A stretch of 64,000 nt of DNA from Isosphaera sp. Lineage in GTDB: Bacteria; Planctomycetota; Planctomycetia; Gemmatales; Gemmataceae. Where the stretch lies: the NCBI GenBank assembly GCA_013822345.1, contig PNKH01000013.1:1-64000 (forward strand), given 5' to 3'. This document shows, in pieces, positions 27,701-34,952 of the stretch. The notes below the pieces were generated by a model, which was not told the DNA's origin, did no database searches, and saw only the letters and a program-made list of their open reading frames with translations. The translations under genes and the position numbers were made by a program. Positions within the stretch are counted from its first letter, which is position 1. The number at the start of each line of letters is the position of its first letter.

Positions 27701-28292
27701 CGGTCACCCCGCTGTCGCCGATGGTGAAGTACAGCTTGCCGTCCGGGCCGATGTTCAGCCCGTGGACGCCGTGGTCGTGGTCGAACCCGCCGATCCCGGT
27801 GAGGAACTTCTTCGGCGGGCCGTCCGCCTTCAGGTCGCCGTCCTTGTCCTCGAACACCAGAATGTCGGGCGACTGGCAGACGAACACCCGCTGGCCCTTG
27901 CCGTCGGCGTACGGGGCAACGCAGACGCCGAGCGGGCCGTAGATCTCCGGGGCCTGGTAGAAGACCTTGCTCTCGTCCGCCTTGCCGTCGCCGTTCGCGT
28001 CGACGAGCACGACGATCCGGTCGCCCTCCTTGCGGATGAGCGGCCGGCCGAAGTTCGTCCGCCGGTAGTTGACCGCCTCGGCGACCCAGACGCGGCCCTT
28101 GTGGTCGACGTCGATGGAGGTCGGGTTGATGAGCATCGGCTCGGCGGCGAACAACTCGACCTGGAAGCCGTCGGCGACCTTCAGGGCGGCGAGCGCCTGG
28201 TCCGGCGGGAGCGGCCCCTTCTGGGCGGCGGCGACGGCGGCGGACGCGAGGACGACGGCGAGGGGCGTCAGCCCCCGGACGAGAGACCGCAT
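24765..28292 (-). CDS. PVC-type heme-binding CxxCH membrane dehydrogenase protein
   Basis: An 1175-residue exported protein (signal MRSLVRGLTPLAVVLASAAV). The N-terminal 430 residues form a propeller-like membrane-bound dehydrogenase domain (TIGR02604 type), with PTSIDVDHKGRVWVAEAVNY, GFDHDHGVHGLNIGPDGKLY and WHRVSDVCVAPDGSVFVADW. HEAT-like repeats follow to about 850. A single heme site C-A-K-C-H lies near residue 894 in QCAKCHMVRGVGGQVGPDLS, then the standard tail ILESILQPSKAIADQY and MPEDIVAAMTEDELVDLAAY. The last 150 residues look like a carbohydrate-binding or PA14-like beta domain. Proteins of this type are exclusive to PVC bacteria and presumed to oxidise sugars or alcohols in the periplasm. 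Confidence 0.93.
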   Translation of the reverse strand: MRSLVRGLTPLAVVLASAAVAAAQKGPLPPDQALAALKVADGFQVELFAAEPMLINPTSIDVDHKGRVWVAEAVNYRRTNFGRPLIRKEGDRIVVLVDANGDGKADESKVFYQAPEIYGPLGVCVAPYADGKGQRVFVCQSPDILVFEDKDGDLKADGPPKKFLTGIGGFDHDHGVHGLNIGPDGKLYFTIGDSGVTGLQSSDGKGRKWVSNTTDVQKGTVWRVDADGTNLELIAHNFRNNYECCVNSFGEVWLSDNDDDGNQQTRICFVMPGGNYGYGPRGAGQTHWHEEQPGIVHKTLRTGFGSPTGITFYEGKLFPEKYRGSLLHCDAGPREVRWFHIKPKGAGYELEKEILLTSTDNWHRVSDVCVAPDGSVFVADWYDKGVGGHGMDNPQDGRIYRITPSGHKGYQVPEVKLDTPAGVRAAVGSPCQATRYLGTQRLKGLDLKGWADLSSVKGDDNERTTARVWWHQDDFQGLMEVVLWQESFQDWIQMVGMRALAQKYPDFAQFPKHRVERFQKGAPEIKNVRLRRELLLALRNTDPGFVKDVFYAYAKLYDGQDIFYRAALNIACGTDPARRDAILADFDKHFPEWNDTVADLVWELRPKSVLPRLGKHLADPKLTAAQKARVVDILAVNDDPAAGRTMLDVLKSDAAPEVKVRAIDNLKLFLPTKWKPLAGGKDLAAAVDALLADAKSAGTGLQLIAAVGAADRIDAVARLAGDDKLPLDLRKEAVRTLGKLPGEKAVAALVKAGSPENPLSVACVMALGELLPKGQKPPAYTAQALDALVRGVTAGDRGSKDLKSACLSALAGNQAGTRWLLDAHKKGELPSDLVVETGRLLRNSPFQGLRNEALIAFPAPGKLNPKALPPVAEIAKRSGDAARGKAVWDASLAGAAQCAKCHMVRGVGGQVGPDLSMIGKKGGRENILESILQPSKAIADQYVQHAVTTTAEVTISGLLVGETPDAITLRDANGKDTTVPKKEVAGEVRKLKVSIMPEDIVAAMTEDELVDLAAYLETLKTAAYTPDAFRVAGPFKGANMAEALKAPYPPEKGGAEVAWKSVRPDGKGYFDLAGLHGTSAVNSASYLAAEVESPAEQDAEVLLGTDDGARLWVNGKEVFKTEQTRAAAPAQDAVKVRLAKGKNTVLLKVANGSNPHGFYFSLTSAEEVKPVGAGK

Positions 28293-28562
28293 CGGCGGCT
28301 CCGGGTGGGTGGGAGGGTGGGCCGGTGCGGACCAGTTTACCGCAGGGCGAAGGTGGTGGGTAGCGGACGAAGACGAAGCGATCGGAACGCGGATGAAGAG
28401 GATGAAAAACCGGATGCAGAGGATCAGAACAACTCAATTTTGTCTGATCCTTTTGATCCGGTTTTTCATCCTCTTCATCCGCGTTCCGATCGCTTCGTGC
28501 GGGCTGCCCCGGCGGGGGCGTCGTCGTAGGATAAGGAGCCTTCACCCGACCCGGAGGACGAC
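28293..28562. other. Intergenic region with AT-richer palindrome
   Basis: 270 bases between the heme protein gene (minus) and a 33-residue basic protein (plus). Apart from the palindrome 28373-28498 and a taggat hexamer at 28527-28532, which may be the -10 of the small gene, nothing coding is seen. Confidence 0.6.
28373..28498. repeat. Long AT-richer palindrome, family E
   Basis: Perfect 43-base arms (acgaagcgatcggaacgcgg...) plus an inner 9-base perfect pair aggatcaga/tctgatcct. It is clearly less GC-rich than its surroundings (runs of gaaaaa and tttttc, and an aattttg loop). Confidence 0.93.
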
Positions 28563-28664
28563 ATGGGCATCCAGCACGCCCCGAAGAGCCAGCGGAACGC
28601 GTCGAAGAAGCGGCGGAAGGCCCGGAAGCACAAGCTCCGGAGCACCAAGAAGTACAAGACGTGA
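28563..28664 (+). CDS. Very small highly basic protein
   Basis: A 33-residue ORF, MGIQHAPKSQRNASKKRRKA then RKHKLRSTKKYKT, with about 14 Lys/Arg. A ggagg Shine-Dalgarno (28552-28556) stands seven bases upstream. It is the size and charge of a ribosome-associated or nucleic-acid-binding peptide but I do not recognise a named family. The stop is two bases from the stop of the convergent DUF3299 gene, so the two genes share their termination zone. Confidence 0.65.
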   Translation: MGIQHAPKSQRNASKKRRKARKHKLRSTKKYKT

Positions 28665-28666
28665 GG

Positions 28667-29920
28667 TCAGTCCGCCTCGCCGACCCGGGCGTCCGCCAGC
28701 GCGAACAGGTACGTCTCCGGGTCGGTCCGGTTCAGCACCAGCGTCCCGGTCACCTTCACCAGGCTCTTCCGGAACTCGGCGGTCTTCCCCGCCTTCAGCT
28801 CGACGCTCACCAGCCCGGTCGCGTCCGGCGTCTCGCAGAACCAGCACCCGACCGGGTACTCCAGCAGCAGGAACCCGGTCACCGCCAGCTCGTCGCGCAC
28901 CGGCTGCATGAACCCGGTCAGCGTCACCGTCTTGCCGTCGAGCTTGTCGAGGTACTTGAGGAACACCGGCCGGCCCTTCGGGTCGGTGGTGGTCGCGGAC
29001 AGCACCGGCCACGGCAACGGGTTCGCAGCGTCGGCCCGGATCGCGGGTAGGGATGCCTCGTCGAACGCCTTCACCAGCGGCCGGGCGGACTTCGCCTTGA
29101 GGGTGGTCTTGTGCCGCTCGTGGTCGGGCTTCTTCGCGTCGGCGTCGGCCTCGGCTCGGTACAGGACGCGGCGCTTGCGGAGGTCGGCGGCCCCGAGCGC
29201 GAACTCGGTCACGCACCCGTCGAGGATGGCGGCGGCGGTGCGGACGTCGCCGTGGGCGCGGGCCAGTTCGCCGAGCTGCCACAGCAGCCGGCCGTCGGCC
29301 GGGAGCCACAGGGCGAGTTGCTGCACGACCGCGACCGCGTCCGCCGGCGGCGCCGCCCCGAACAGGTCGTCCGGGGCGGCCGGGGCGTTCGCCGCACGGC
29401 CTTCCTTCAGCCGCAAACGGACGAGCTTCAGGTGCCAGCGCTCGGCCTCGCGCAACTTCTCCGGGGCGAGCCGGACCGCCTCGTCGAGGTGGTCGGCGGC
29501 GCGGTCGAGGTCGCCGGCGAGTTGGAACGCGGTGCCGAGGTTGGCGGCCAGGCGGAAGTGGTCCGGGTGCTTGCGGGCGGCGGGGGTCAGCACCGCGACG
29601 GCCTTGTCCGGCGTGCCGAGGCGGACGAGCAGCGCCCCGAGGTCGGCGGCCTCGTCGGCGGTCAGCGGGCGGGTCTTGGCGAGCTTTTCCAGGCGGTCGG
29701 CAGCGGTCCGGTAGTCGTCGCGGAGCGGAGACGGCAAGTTGGCGGGCCGCTCGACGCCGGCCGCCCGGAGCGAGCGGTGGTCGACGAGGAACCCGGACAG
29801 CCGGCTCGGCAGCTCGGCGAACTGCTCGCCGCTGTAGTGCAGGCCGGCGCGGGCCGGCGCGGGGGAGAGGCCGAGTACGAGGGCGACGACCCGGAGTGCT
29901 CCGTAGGCCCACCCCCTCAC
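28667..29920 (-). CDS. TPR-repeat DUF3299 domain exported protein
   Basis: A 417-residue protein from GTG 29920, which gives a clean signal peptide (GALRVVALVLGLSPAPARAG). Residues 60-270 are TPR-like (ADLGALLVRLGTPDKAVAVL; AANLGTAFQLAGDLDRAADH). The C-terminal quarter is DUF3299, with VTLTGFMQPVRDELAVTGFL and C-W-F-C-E-T-P, a likely metal or heme contact. An alternative start at GTG 30109 overlaps the upstream stop as GTGA and would add 63 mostly Pro/Gly/Arg residues encoded by the inverted repeat 29913-30083. The chosen GTG is itself inside an arm of that repeat. Third gene of a minus operon. Confidence 0.8.
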   Translation of the reverse strand: MRGWAYGALRVVALVLGLSPAPARAGLHYSGEQFAELPSRLSGFLVDHRSLRAAGVERPANLPSPLRDDYRTAADRLEKLAKTRPLTADEAADLGALLVRLGTPDKAVAVLTPAARKHPDHFRLAANLGTAFQLAGDLDRAADHLDEAVRLAPEKLREAERWHLKLVRLRLKEGRAANAPAAPDDLFGAAPPADAVAVVQQLALWLPADGRLLWQLGELARAHGDVRTAAAILDGCVTEFALGAADLRKRRVLYRAEADADAKKPDHERHKTTLKAKSARPLVKAFDEASLPAIRADAANPLPWPVLSATTTDPKGRPVFLKYLDKLDGKTVTLTGFMQPVRDELAVTGFLLLEYPVGCWFCETPDATGLVSVELKAGKTAEFRKSLVKVTGTLVLNRTDPETYLFALADARVGEAD

Positions 29921-30083
29921 CCGCCGGCGAAGCGCCGGCGACCTCTCCCCAGCGGGGAGAGGTGGGGGCGGCTGGCCGCCTCGATCGCCTTCCGGGTCGG
30001 GTGGCCGGGGAGGGGCCGCTGTACCCCCACCTCTCCCCGCTGGGGAGAGGTCGGCCCGGCGCCTCGCCGGGCCGGGTGAGGGG
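29913..30083. repeat. Large branched inverted repeat at a gene start
   Basis: Outer arms cccctcacccg; middle arms gacctctccccagcggggag, which are also self-complementary; each arm carries a side hairpin (ccggcg-aag-cgccgg on the left, gcccggcgcctcgccgggc on the right). It lies between the DUF4261-like gene and the DUF3299 gene and contains the latter's predicted GTG start. Confidence 0.9.
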
Positions 30084-30105
30084 AAACCACCTCCGACGGT
30101 CGCGC

Positions 30106-31008
30106 TCACGGCTTCTCCCCCTCGGGGATTGGCTCCAGTACCACCAGCCGACCCGGGCTGTCGAGGTACCACTCGTCCTCCGCCGCAGACCTGGTGCGGA
30201 AGTACATCCCGTCGCCGACGGCCAGGGTGTCGCCCGGGTCGAGCCGCCGACCCGACTCCCGCAGGTCGGCGAGCACCCCGCGGAACAGACCGAACACGGC
30301 CCCGGTCTGCGCGTGCCCGGCGGCCCGGACGGCGAGGTCCGGCAGCCCGAACATCTCGCACCCGCGGGTCCGCATCCACACCCCCGGCTCGTCCTCGACC
30401 GTCATCTGGACGAACCCGGCGTACAGGTACGGGAGCGGGAACCGCCGCAGCGCCCCCATCGTGTCGCCGGCGTCCTCGTCGTGCGGTAGCAGCCCGGTCG
30501 CCGGGACCGACGTGTGGGCCGTCTCGTTCAGCACCGCCACCGCCCCGGCCTTCGCCAGAGCCGCGGCCGCCGCCGCCAGCGCCACGTGCTGTTCCAACAC
30601 GTCGGCGTCGTACCCGGCGTAGAAGAGCGACGCGTGCGCCCCGTGCCGGTACGCCGCCTCCTTCTCGTCCGGCTCGACGAACAGCGCCGGCCGGACGCAC
30701 GTCTCCACCTCGGCGGCCGGCATCGGGTAGCCGTACCCGGCGAGCTTCACGACGTGCCGGCCCCACGCGATCAGCCCCAGCACCGACGGCCCGCCAGGGG
30801 ACGGCGGCAGCGCCTGCACCTCGGCCGTCGCGTCGGCCAGTTCCGCCGCGTACCCGCGGAGGGCGGCCGTCAGGGCGGCCGCGTCGAGGTCGGGCGGCGC
30901 CGGGAACAGGACGCGGAACGCCGGCGGGTGCGGCAGCCGCGGGTTCGCGACCGGCGGCCCGCCCGGCTGCCGACCGACCCGCCCGAAGTACCGGTCCGTG
31001 AACTCCAT
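30106..31008 (-). CDS. DUF4261-like protein of unknown function
   Basis: A 300-residue soluble protein starting MEFTDRYFGRVGRQPGGPPV. No signal peptide or membrane span. The C-terminal part (VWMRTRGCEMFGLPDLAVRA, then LDPGDTLAVGDGMYF) resembles DUF4261 proteins, which end in a conserved G-M-x-x-F-G segment; the match is by eye and weak. It is 11 bases downstream of the membrane-anchored protein gene, and its stop overlaps a GTG of the DUF3299 frame, so it belongs to a three-gene minus operon. The function is not known. Confidence 0.65.
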   Translation of the reverse strand: MEFTDRYFGRVGRQPGGPPVANPRLPHPPAFRVLFPAPPDLDAAALTAALRGYAAELADATAEVQALPPSPGGPSVLGLIAWGRHVVKLAGYGYPMPAAEVETCVRPALFVEPDEKEAAYRHGAHASLFYAGYDADVLEQHVALAAAAAALAKAGAVAVLNETAHTSVPATGLLPHDEDAGDTMGALRRFPLPYLYAGFVQMTVEDEPGVWMRTRGCEMFGLPDLAVRAAGHAQTGAVFGLFRGVLADLRESGRRLDPGDTLAVGDGMYFRTRSAAEDEWYLDSPGRLVVLEPIPEGEKP

Positions 31009-31019
31009 GCCCGCTCCGG

Positions 31020-31601
31020 TCAAGTCTCCGCCGGCGCCCGCCGACCCCGACAGGCCAACCGCAGCCCGCCCCACACGACCAACCCGGCCACCCCGACGCC
31101 CACCGCCCACCAGGCGACGGACATCAGCCGGTCGGTGGTGCTCACGCCGAGCCAGACCAACTCGACCCGCTCGCCCGGGACGAACTCCAGCCGGTAGTGG
31201 TCGGTGATCCGCCCCCGGGGGTCGAGGACCGGGACCGCGGCCGAAAAGTCGAGCGGCCCGGACTGCAGCACGCCGGGCGGCACCTTCCCGGCCAGGACCG
31301 CGTCCCACGCCACCGACCCCGGTTGCCCGGCCGCCCCGACCGGCACGGCGAGGACGAAGGCTTGGCGGTGGCTCCCGTCCCGGCCCCGGCCGTCGACCCG
31401 GGCCGGCCGCCCGGGGGCGAGGTCCAGCGGCTCGGGGCCCCGCGGCGAGACGAGCCAGAACCGGTACCCGGCCGTGTCCCCCGCGACCTCGATCACCTTG
31501 TCGTTGGCGACGCGCGCGAGGCCCGGGAACCCGACATCCGCCCGGCCCGGCGCCGGGGCCAGCAGGAGTCCGGCGATCACGGCCCCGGTTCGCACTCGCA
31601 T
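31020..31601 (-). CDS. Exported protein with C-terminal membrane anchor
   Basis: A 193-residue protein with a signal peptide (MRVRTGAVIAGLLLAPAPGR) and one C-terminal membrane span (WWAVGVGVAGLVVWGGLRLA) followed by a basic tail RGRRAPAET. The domain between is beta-rich, e.g. YRFWLVSPRGPEPLDLAPGR and HYRLEFVPGERVELVWLG. I do not recognise a family. It is the first gene of the three-gene minus operon and is divergent from the Gfo/Idh/MocA gene, with a 119-base gap holding a tatgat hexamer (plus strand). Confidence 0.7.
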   Translation of the reverse strand: MRVRTGAVIAGLLLAPAPGRADVGFPGLARVANDKVIEVAGDTAGYRFWLVSPRGPEPLDLAPGRPARVDGRGRDGSHRQAFVLAVPVGAAGQPGSVAWDAVLAGKVPPGVLQSGPLDFSAAVPVLDPRGRITDHYRLEFVPGERVELVWLGVSTTDRLMSVAWWAVGVGVAGLVVWGGLRLACRGRRAPAET

Positions 31602-31720
31602 CGGAGGTACCCGCGGCCGGAGCCGCCGTTTTCTCTTTTCCCGTTCCCCGTCACACCGCTTATGATACACCCCGCCCCACCACTATTCCCCACGCACCGA
31701 CCCGCGAAAGGGTTCGACCC

Positions 31721-33154
31721 ATGCTCGACCGTGGCAACCTCTCCCGCCGGGGCTTCATGACCCGGTCCGTCGCCGCCCTGACCGCCGCCGGCCTCCCGGC
31801 CTGGTACGCCGAAGACCTGTTCGGCACCGCCGCCCGGGCCGCCCAGGACAACAAGCCGACCGCCGCCAACGACAAGCTGAACGTCGGGGTCGTCGGGGTC
31901 GGCCCGGGCCCGCGGCGGTCGAACGCCCTGTACGGGGCGGCCAAGAAGTTCAAGCACGTCAACTTCACCCACGTCTGCGACGTGGACGCCCGGCACGTCG
32001 ACCACGCGGTCAAGCAGTACAAGGGCGACGGGTACGCCGTGAAGGGGTGCAAGGACTTCCGCGAGCTGGTCACCGCCAAGGACGTGGACGCGGTCATCGT
32101 CGCTACGCCGGACCACTGGCACGCGATCATGGCGATCGCCGCCCTCAAGGCCGGCAAGGACGTGTACTGCGAGAAGCCGCTGACCCTGACCGTCGAGGAG
32201 GCGCTCGCCCTGAAGAAAGCCGTCGCCGACACGAAGCGGGTGCTCCAGACCGGCAGCCAGCAGCGGACCGAGATGGGCGCCAAGTTCCGCCTGGCCACCG
32301 AACTCGTCCGGTCCGGCCGGGTCGGCAAGGTGCAGAAGATCGAGTGCCGGGTCGGCGGCAACCCGACGAGCGGGCCGATCAAGGAGATGGACCCGCCGAA
32401 GGAGCTCGACTGGGACATGTGGCTCGGGCCGACCGCCAAGGTCCCGTACCGGTTCGAGAACGACCAGCGGACGAACTGCCACTACCAGTTCCGCTGGTTC
32501 TACGAGTACAGCGGCGGGAAGATGACCGACTGGGGCGCCCACCACATCGACATCGCCCAGTGGATGCTCGGGGCCGACGGGAGCGGGCCGGTGGCGGTCG
32601 AGCACGTCGAGTCGGCCAAGCCGCACCCGGGGGTCGACGGGTTCAACTGCCACCCGACGTTCAAGATCCTGATGACCTACGGGGGCGGGGAAAAGGTCGA
32701 GGTCAGCCACGGGGCCGGGAGCGCCGCCAAGGGCCTGGTGGACGCCCAAGGCAACCCGCGGACCGACCCCAAGTCGAAGAAGACGTTCGACGGGGTCGAC
32801 GGCGGCGAGAACGGGGTGCTCGTCGTCGGCGACAAGGGGACGCTGTTCGTCAGCCGGGGGCTGCTGCTGGCCTCGGACAAGGCGGTCTTCGAGCCGCTGA
32901 AGGACGACCCGAAGCTCTACCCGACGCGGCCGAGCGACCACATGGGGAACTTCCTCGACTGCGTGAAGTCGCGGGAGACGCCGATCTGCGGGGTGGAGGT
33001 CGGGGCGGGGTCGGTGATCGTCTGCCACATCGGGACGATCGCCCTGCGGACCGGGAAGAAGCTGAAGTGGGACCCGAAGGCGTACCAGTTCGACGACGCC
33101 GAGGCGAACAAGATGCTCGCCCGGGAGCGGCGCGGCGGGTGGAAGCTGGCCTGA
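31721..33154 (+). CDS. Tat-exported Gfo/Idh/MocA family oxidoreductase
   Basis: A 477-residue protein. The N-terminus MLDRGNLSRRGFMTRSVAAL is a twin-arginine leader (S-R-R-G-F-M), so a folded cofactor-loaded enzyme is exported. The Rossmann motif is V-G-V-V-G-V-G-P-G near residue 49, and the family E-K-P motif is in VYCEKPLTLTVEEALALKKA. The C-terminal half has the planctomycete-type segments MTDWGAHHIDIAQWMLGADG and SDHMGNFLDCVKSRETPICG. Such proteins are NAD(P)-dependent sugar or inositol dehydrogenases; substrate unknown. No transporter or sugar-kinase neighbours. It ends convergent to the response regulator with a palindrome between. Confidence 0.93.
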   Translation: MLDRGNLSRRGFMTRSVAALTAAGLPAWYAEDLFGTAARAAQDNKPTAANDKLNVGVVGVGPGPRRSNALYGAAKKFKHVNFTHVCDVDARHVDHAVKQYKGDGYAVKGCKDFRELVTAKDVDAVIVATPDHWHAIMAIAALKAGKDVYCEKPLTLTVEEALALKKAVADTKRVLQTGSQQRTEMGAKFRLATELVRSGRVGKVQKIECRVGGNPTSGPIKEMDPPKELDWDMWLGPTAKVPYRFENDQRTNCHYQFRWFYEYSGGKMTDWGAHHIDIAQWMLGADGSGPVAVEHVESAKPHPGVDGFNCHPTFKILMTYGGGEKVEVSHGAGSAAKGLVDAQGNPRTDPKSKKTFDGVDGGENGVLVVGDKGTLFVSRGLLLASDKAVFEPLKDDPKLYPTRPSDHMGNFLDCVKSRETPICGVEVGAGSVIVCHIGTIALRTGKKLKWDPKAYQFDDAEANKMLARERRGGWKLA

Positions 33155-33167
33155 CCCCGGGTCGTGT

Positions 33168-33231
33168 CTCCGTTTCGCCGCTCGCGGCGTCGCGCCATCC
33201 CGAGCGCGACGCCGCGAGCGGCGAAACGGAG
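33168..33231. repeat. Palindrome between convergent genes (bidirectional terminator)
   Basis: Arms ctccgtttcgccgctcgcgg with reverse complement. It fills the gap between the stops of the oxidoreductase (33154) and the response regulator (33234). Confidence 0.9.
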
Positions 33232-33233
33232 TC

Positions 33234-34319
33234 CTACGTCATCCCCGGCCCCGGGGTCTTCCCGGCGGCCAGCTCCGATTGTTCGCCGGGCGGCGGCGGG
33301 GTGAACCCCCGGACCACCGCCCGGTTCCGCCCGCCCGCCTTCGCCTCCCGCAGGGCGTCCTCGGCGCACCGCAGCAGGAGCCGGTACGGGACCGGCCCGG
33401 GCTCCTCCACCACCGCCAGGCCGAGGCTGATCGTCACCGCGATCGGCCGGCCGTCGTACACCGTCGGCTCGGCCTCGACCGCCGACCGGAGCCGCTCGGC
33501 CAGGACCGCGGCCCCGGCCGCGTCCGTCCCCGGGGCGACCACCAGGAACTCCTCCCCGCCCCACCGCCCGACCGCGTCGGACGACCGGACCGACCCCTGC
33601 AGCACCCCGGCCAGCCACCGCAGGACGTGGTCCCCGCCGGACCACCCGTGGTCCGTGTTCGTCTGCTTGAAGTGGTCGGCGTCGACCAGGGCCAGGGTGA
33701 GCGGGCCGGGGAACCGGCCGCGGCGGGCCAGCTCGGTGTACGCCGTCTGCTTCACCGACCGGCGGTTCGGCAGCCCGGTCAGGTCGTCGGTCAGGGCCTG
33801 CGACCGGACCACCTCCAGGGCCTTCTTCAGCTCCCGGGTCCGCTCCTCGACCCGCCGCTCCAGCTCGTCGTTCGACCGCCGCAGCTCGTCGTTGGCCCGG
33901 CGGAAGTCCTCCAGCAGCTGCTCGTGGCTCCGCTCCATGAACAGGGCGCTGGCGGCCGACCGGAGGGTCTGGAGCAGGTCCTCGGCCCGCCACGGCTTGA
34001 GCACCAGCCGGTGCACCTGGGTGCGGTTGATGGCGGCGGCCGCGTCCTCCAGCCGGGCCGTCCCGGTGATCAGGACGCGGGAGGTGCGCGGGGACGCCCG
34101 GCGGACCCAGTCGAGCAGGGCCAGCCCGGACTCGTCCGGCAGCCGGAGGTCGGACAGGATCATGTCGACGGTCCGCCGGGCGAGCACCCCGCGGGCCTGC
34201 TCGGCGGTGCAGGCGGTGACCACCTCGAAGTCGGACCCGAGCTGGGCGACCAGGACGGACAGGACCCCGGGGTCGTCGTCGACGACCAGGACGGAGCACT
34301 TGTAGCGGGTGACGTTCAT
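33234..34319 (-). CDS. Response regulator with GGDEF diguanylate cyclase output
   Basis: A 361-residue cytoplasmic protein. The N-terminal receiver has VLVVDDDPG and the phospho-acceptor Asp in MILSDLRLPDESG (about residue 57), with T in LITGTAR and K in LVLKPW. A coiled-coil linker (about 125-170) leads to a GGDEF domain with LTDDLTGLPNRRSVKQ, the active-site motif GGEEF (about 256), and an inhibitory site R-S-S-D five residues before it. It should therefore make cyclic di-GMP under phosphorylation control and be product-inhibited. It is a lone gene; the cognate kinase is not adjacent. A tacact hexamer on the minus strand (34393-34398) may be its -10. Confidence 0.93.
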   Translation of the reverse strand: MNVTRYKCSVLVVDDDPGVLSVLVAQLGSDFEVVTACTAEQARGVLARRTVDMILSDLRLPDESGLALLDWVRRASPRTSRVLITGTARLEDAAAAINRTQVHRLVLKPWRAEDLLQTLRSAASALFMERSHEQLLEDFRRANDELRRSNDELERRVEERTRELKKALEVVRSQALTDDLTGLPNRRSVKQTAYTELARRGRFPGPLTLALVDADHFKQTNTDHGWSGGDHVLRWLAGVLQGSVRSSDAVGRWGGEEFLVVAPGTDAAGAAVLAERLRSAVEAEPTVYDGRPIAVTISLGLAVVEEPGPVPYRLLLRCAEDALREAKAGGRNRAVVRGFTPPPPGEQSELAAGKTPGPGMT

Positions 34320-34536
34320 GTCCGCGCGGGCGCCCCGGGGCCATACCCGTGCCGGCCGACTGGGCGGGACGAGCCCCGCGGCGGGATGGTTCAGTGTACA
34401 CCGCCGCGGGCGGAATGCGAGGACCCGGCCGGCGGTACGGGACGGCCGGTCGGGGGGCCTGGTCGGAACGGGGCGCTCGACCGGACGCCCGCCGGCCGGT
34501 GTCCGAAAAACCTGCGGGATTTATCGGTCTTGCCGC

Positions 34537-34565
34537 TTGAACCCCGGTTCCGGGCCGCGTAGAAT
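34537..34565 (+). promoter_or_regulatory. Sigma70-type promoter of the sigma-factor gene
   Basis: TTGAAC (34537-34542) and TAGAAT (34560-34565) with a 17-base spacer. Predicted start is about 34572, giving a leader of about 380 bases before the sigma factor ATG. It is the best -35/-10 match I found in the window. Confidence 0.65.
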
Positions 34566-34764
34566 CGGGCTGCTACGGGGAGACACCCCGGGTTCTCAGA
34601 GCGACCCGAGCCGCCCGCCGGCTCGACCGCGTCTGCCTCGTCCGACGGATGACGGACCGCCCGAACGGTCCCGGCCACCTTCCGGACTCCGCCCCGCTCC
34701 CGAGCCGGGCGTCCGAGTTTCCGACACCGGCCGGTGTACGACGTTCCGGCGCCTCCCGCGGGCG

Positions 34765-34796
34765 GCCTGACGACGGTTGAGTCGGGGCTTTTTTTT
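34765..34796 (+). terminator. Terminator-like hairpin in the sigma-factor leader
   Basis: GCCTGAC pairs with GTCGGGGC (one bulge) and is followed directly by eight T residues (34789-34796). No plus-strand gene ends here; the only transcript it can act on starts at the promoter 34537-34565. It may be an attenuator, or the end of a roughly 220-base small RNA. Confidence 0.5.
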
Positions 34797-34952
34797 CCGC
34801 GCCGCGCCCCGTGTGGGCCGCACGCCTCCGGGTCCCTCTGTCTCGCGCACCCGCGGTCCGAACCGGCTCCCGGCCCGCGGCGTAAGAACCCGCGGCCGCG
34901 TCGGTACTCCCCACGACCCCGAACCCCGCCGCGACCTCCGAGAAAGGCCGCC

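Larger units (their letters stand above)
34320..34952. other. Long intergenic region: sigma-factor promoter and leader
   Basis: 633 bases between divergent genes with no supported ORF. The left part (34320-34536) shows only a possible minus-strand -10 for the response regulator. The right part holds a near-consensus promoter (34537-34565), a terminator-like hairpin with a T8 run (34765-34796) and the ribosome binding site of the sigma factor gene. Confidence 0.7.

Noticed and set aside
24825-28529. A 1234-codon plus-strand open frame opposite the heme-binding protein
   Set aside because: Composition is shadow-like (HLQQHGVLPL, RRRGRG) and the minus strand has a full-length family match with signal peptide and heme site.
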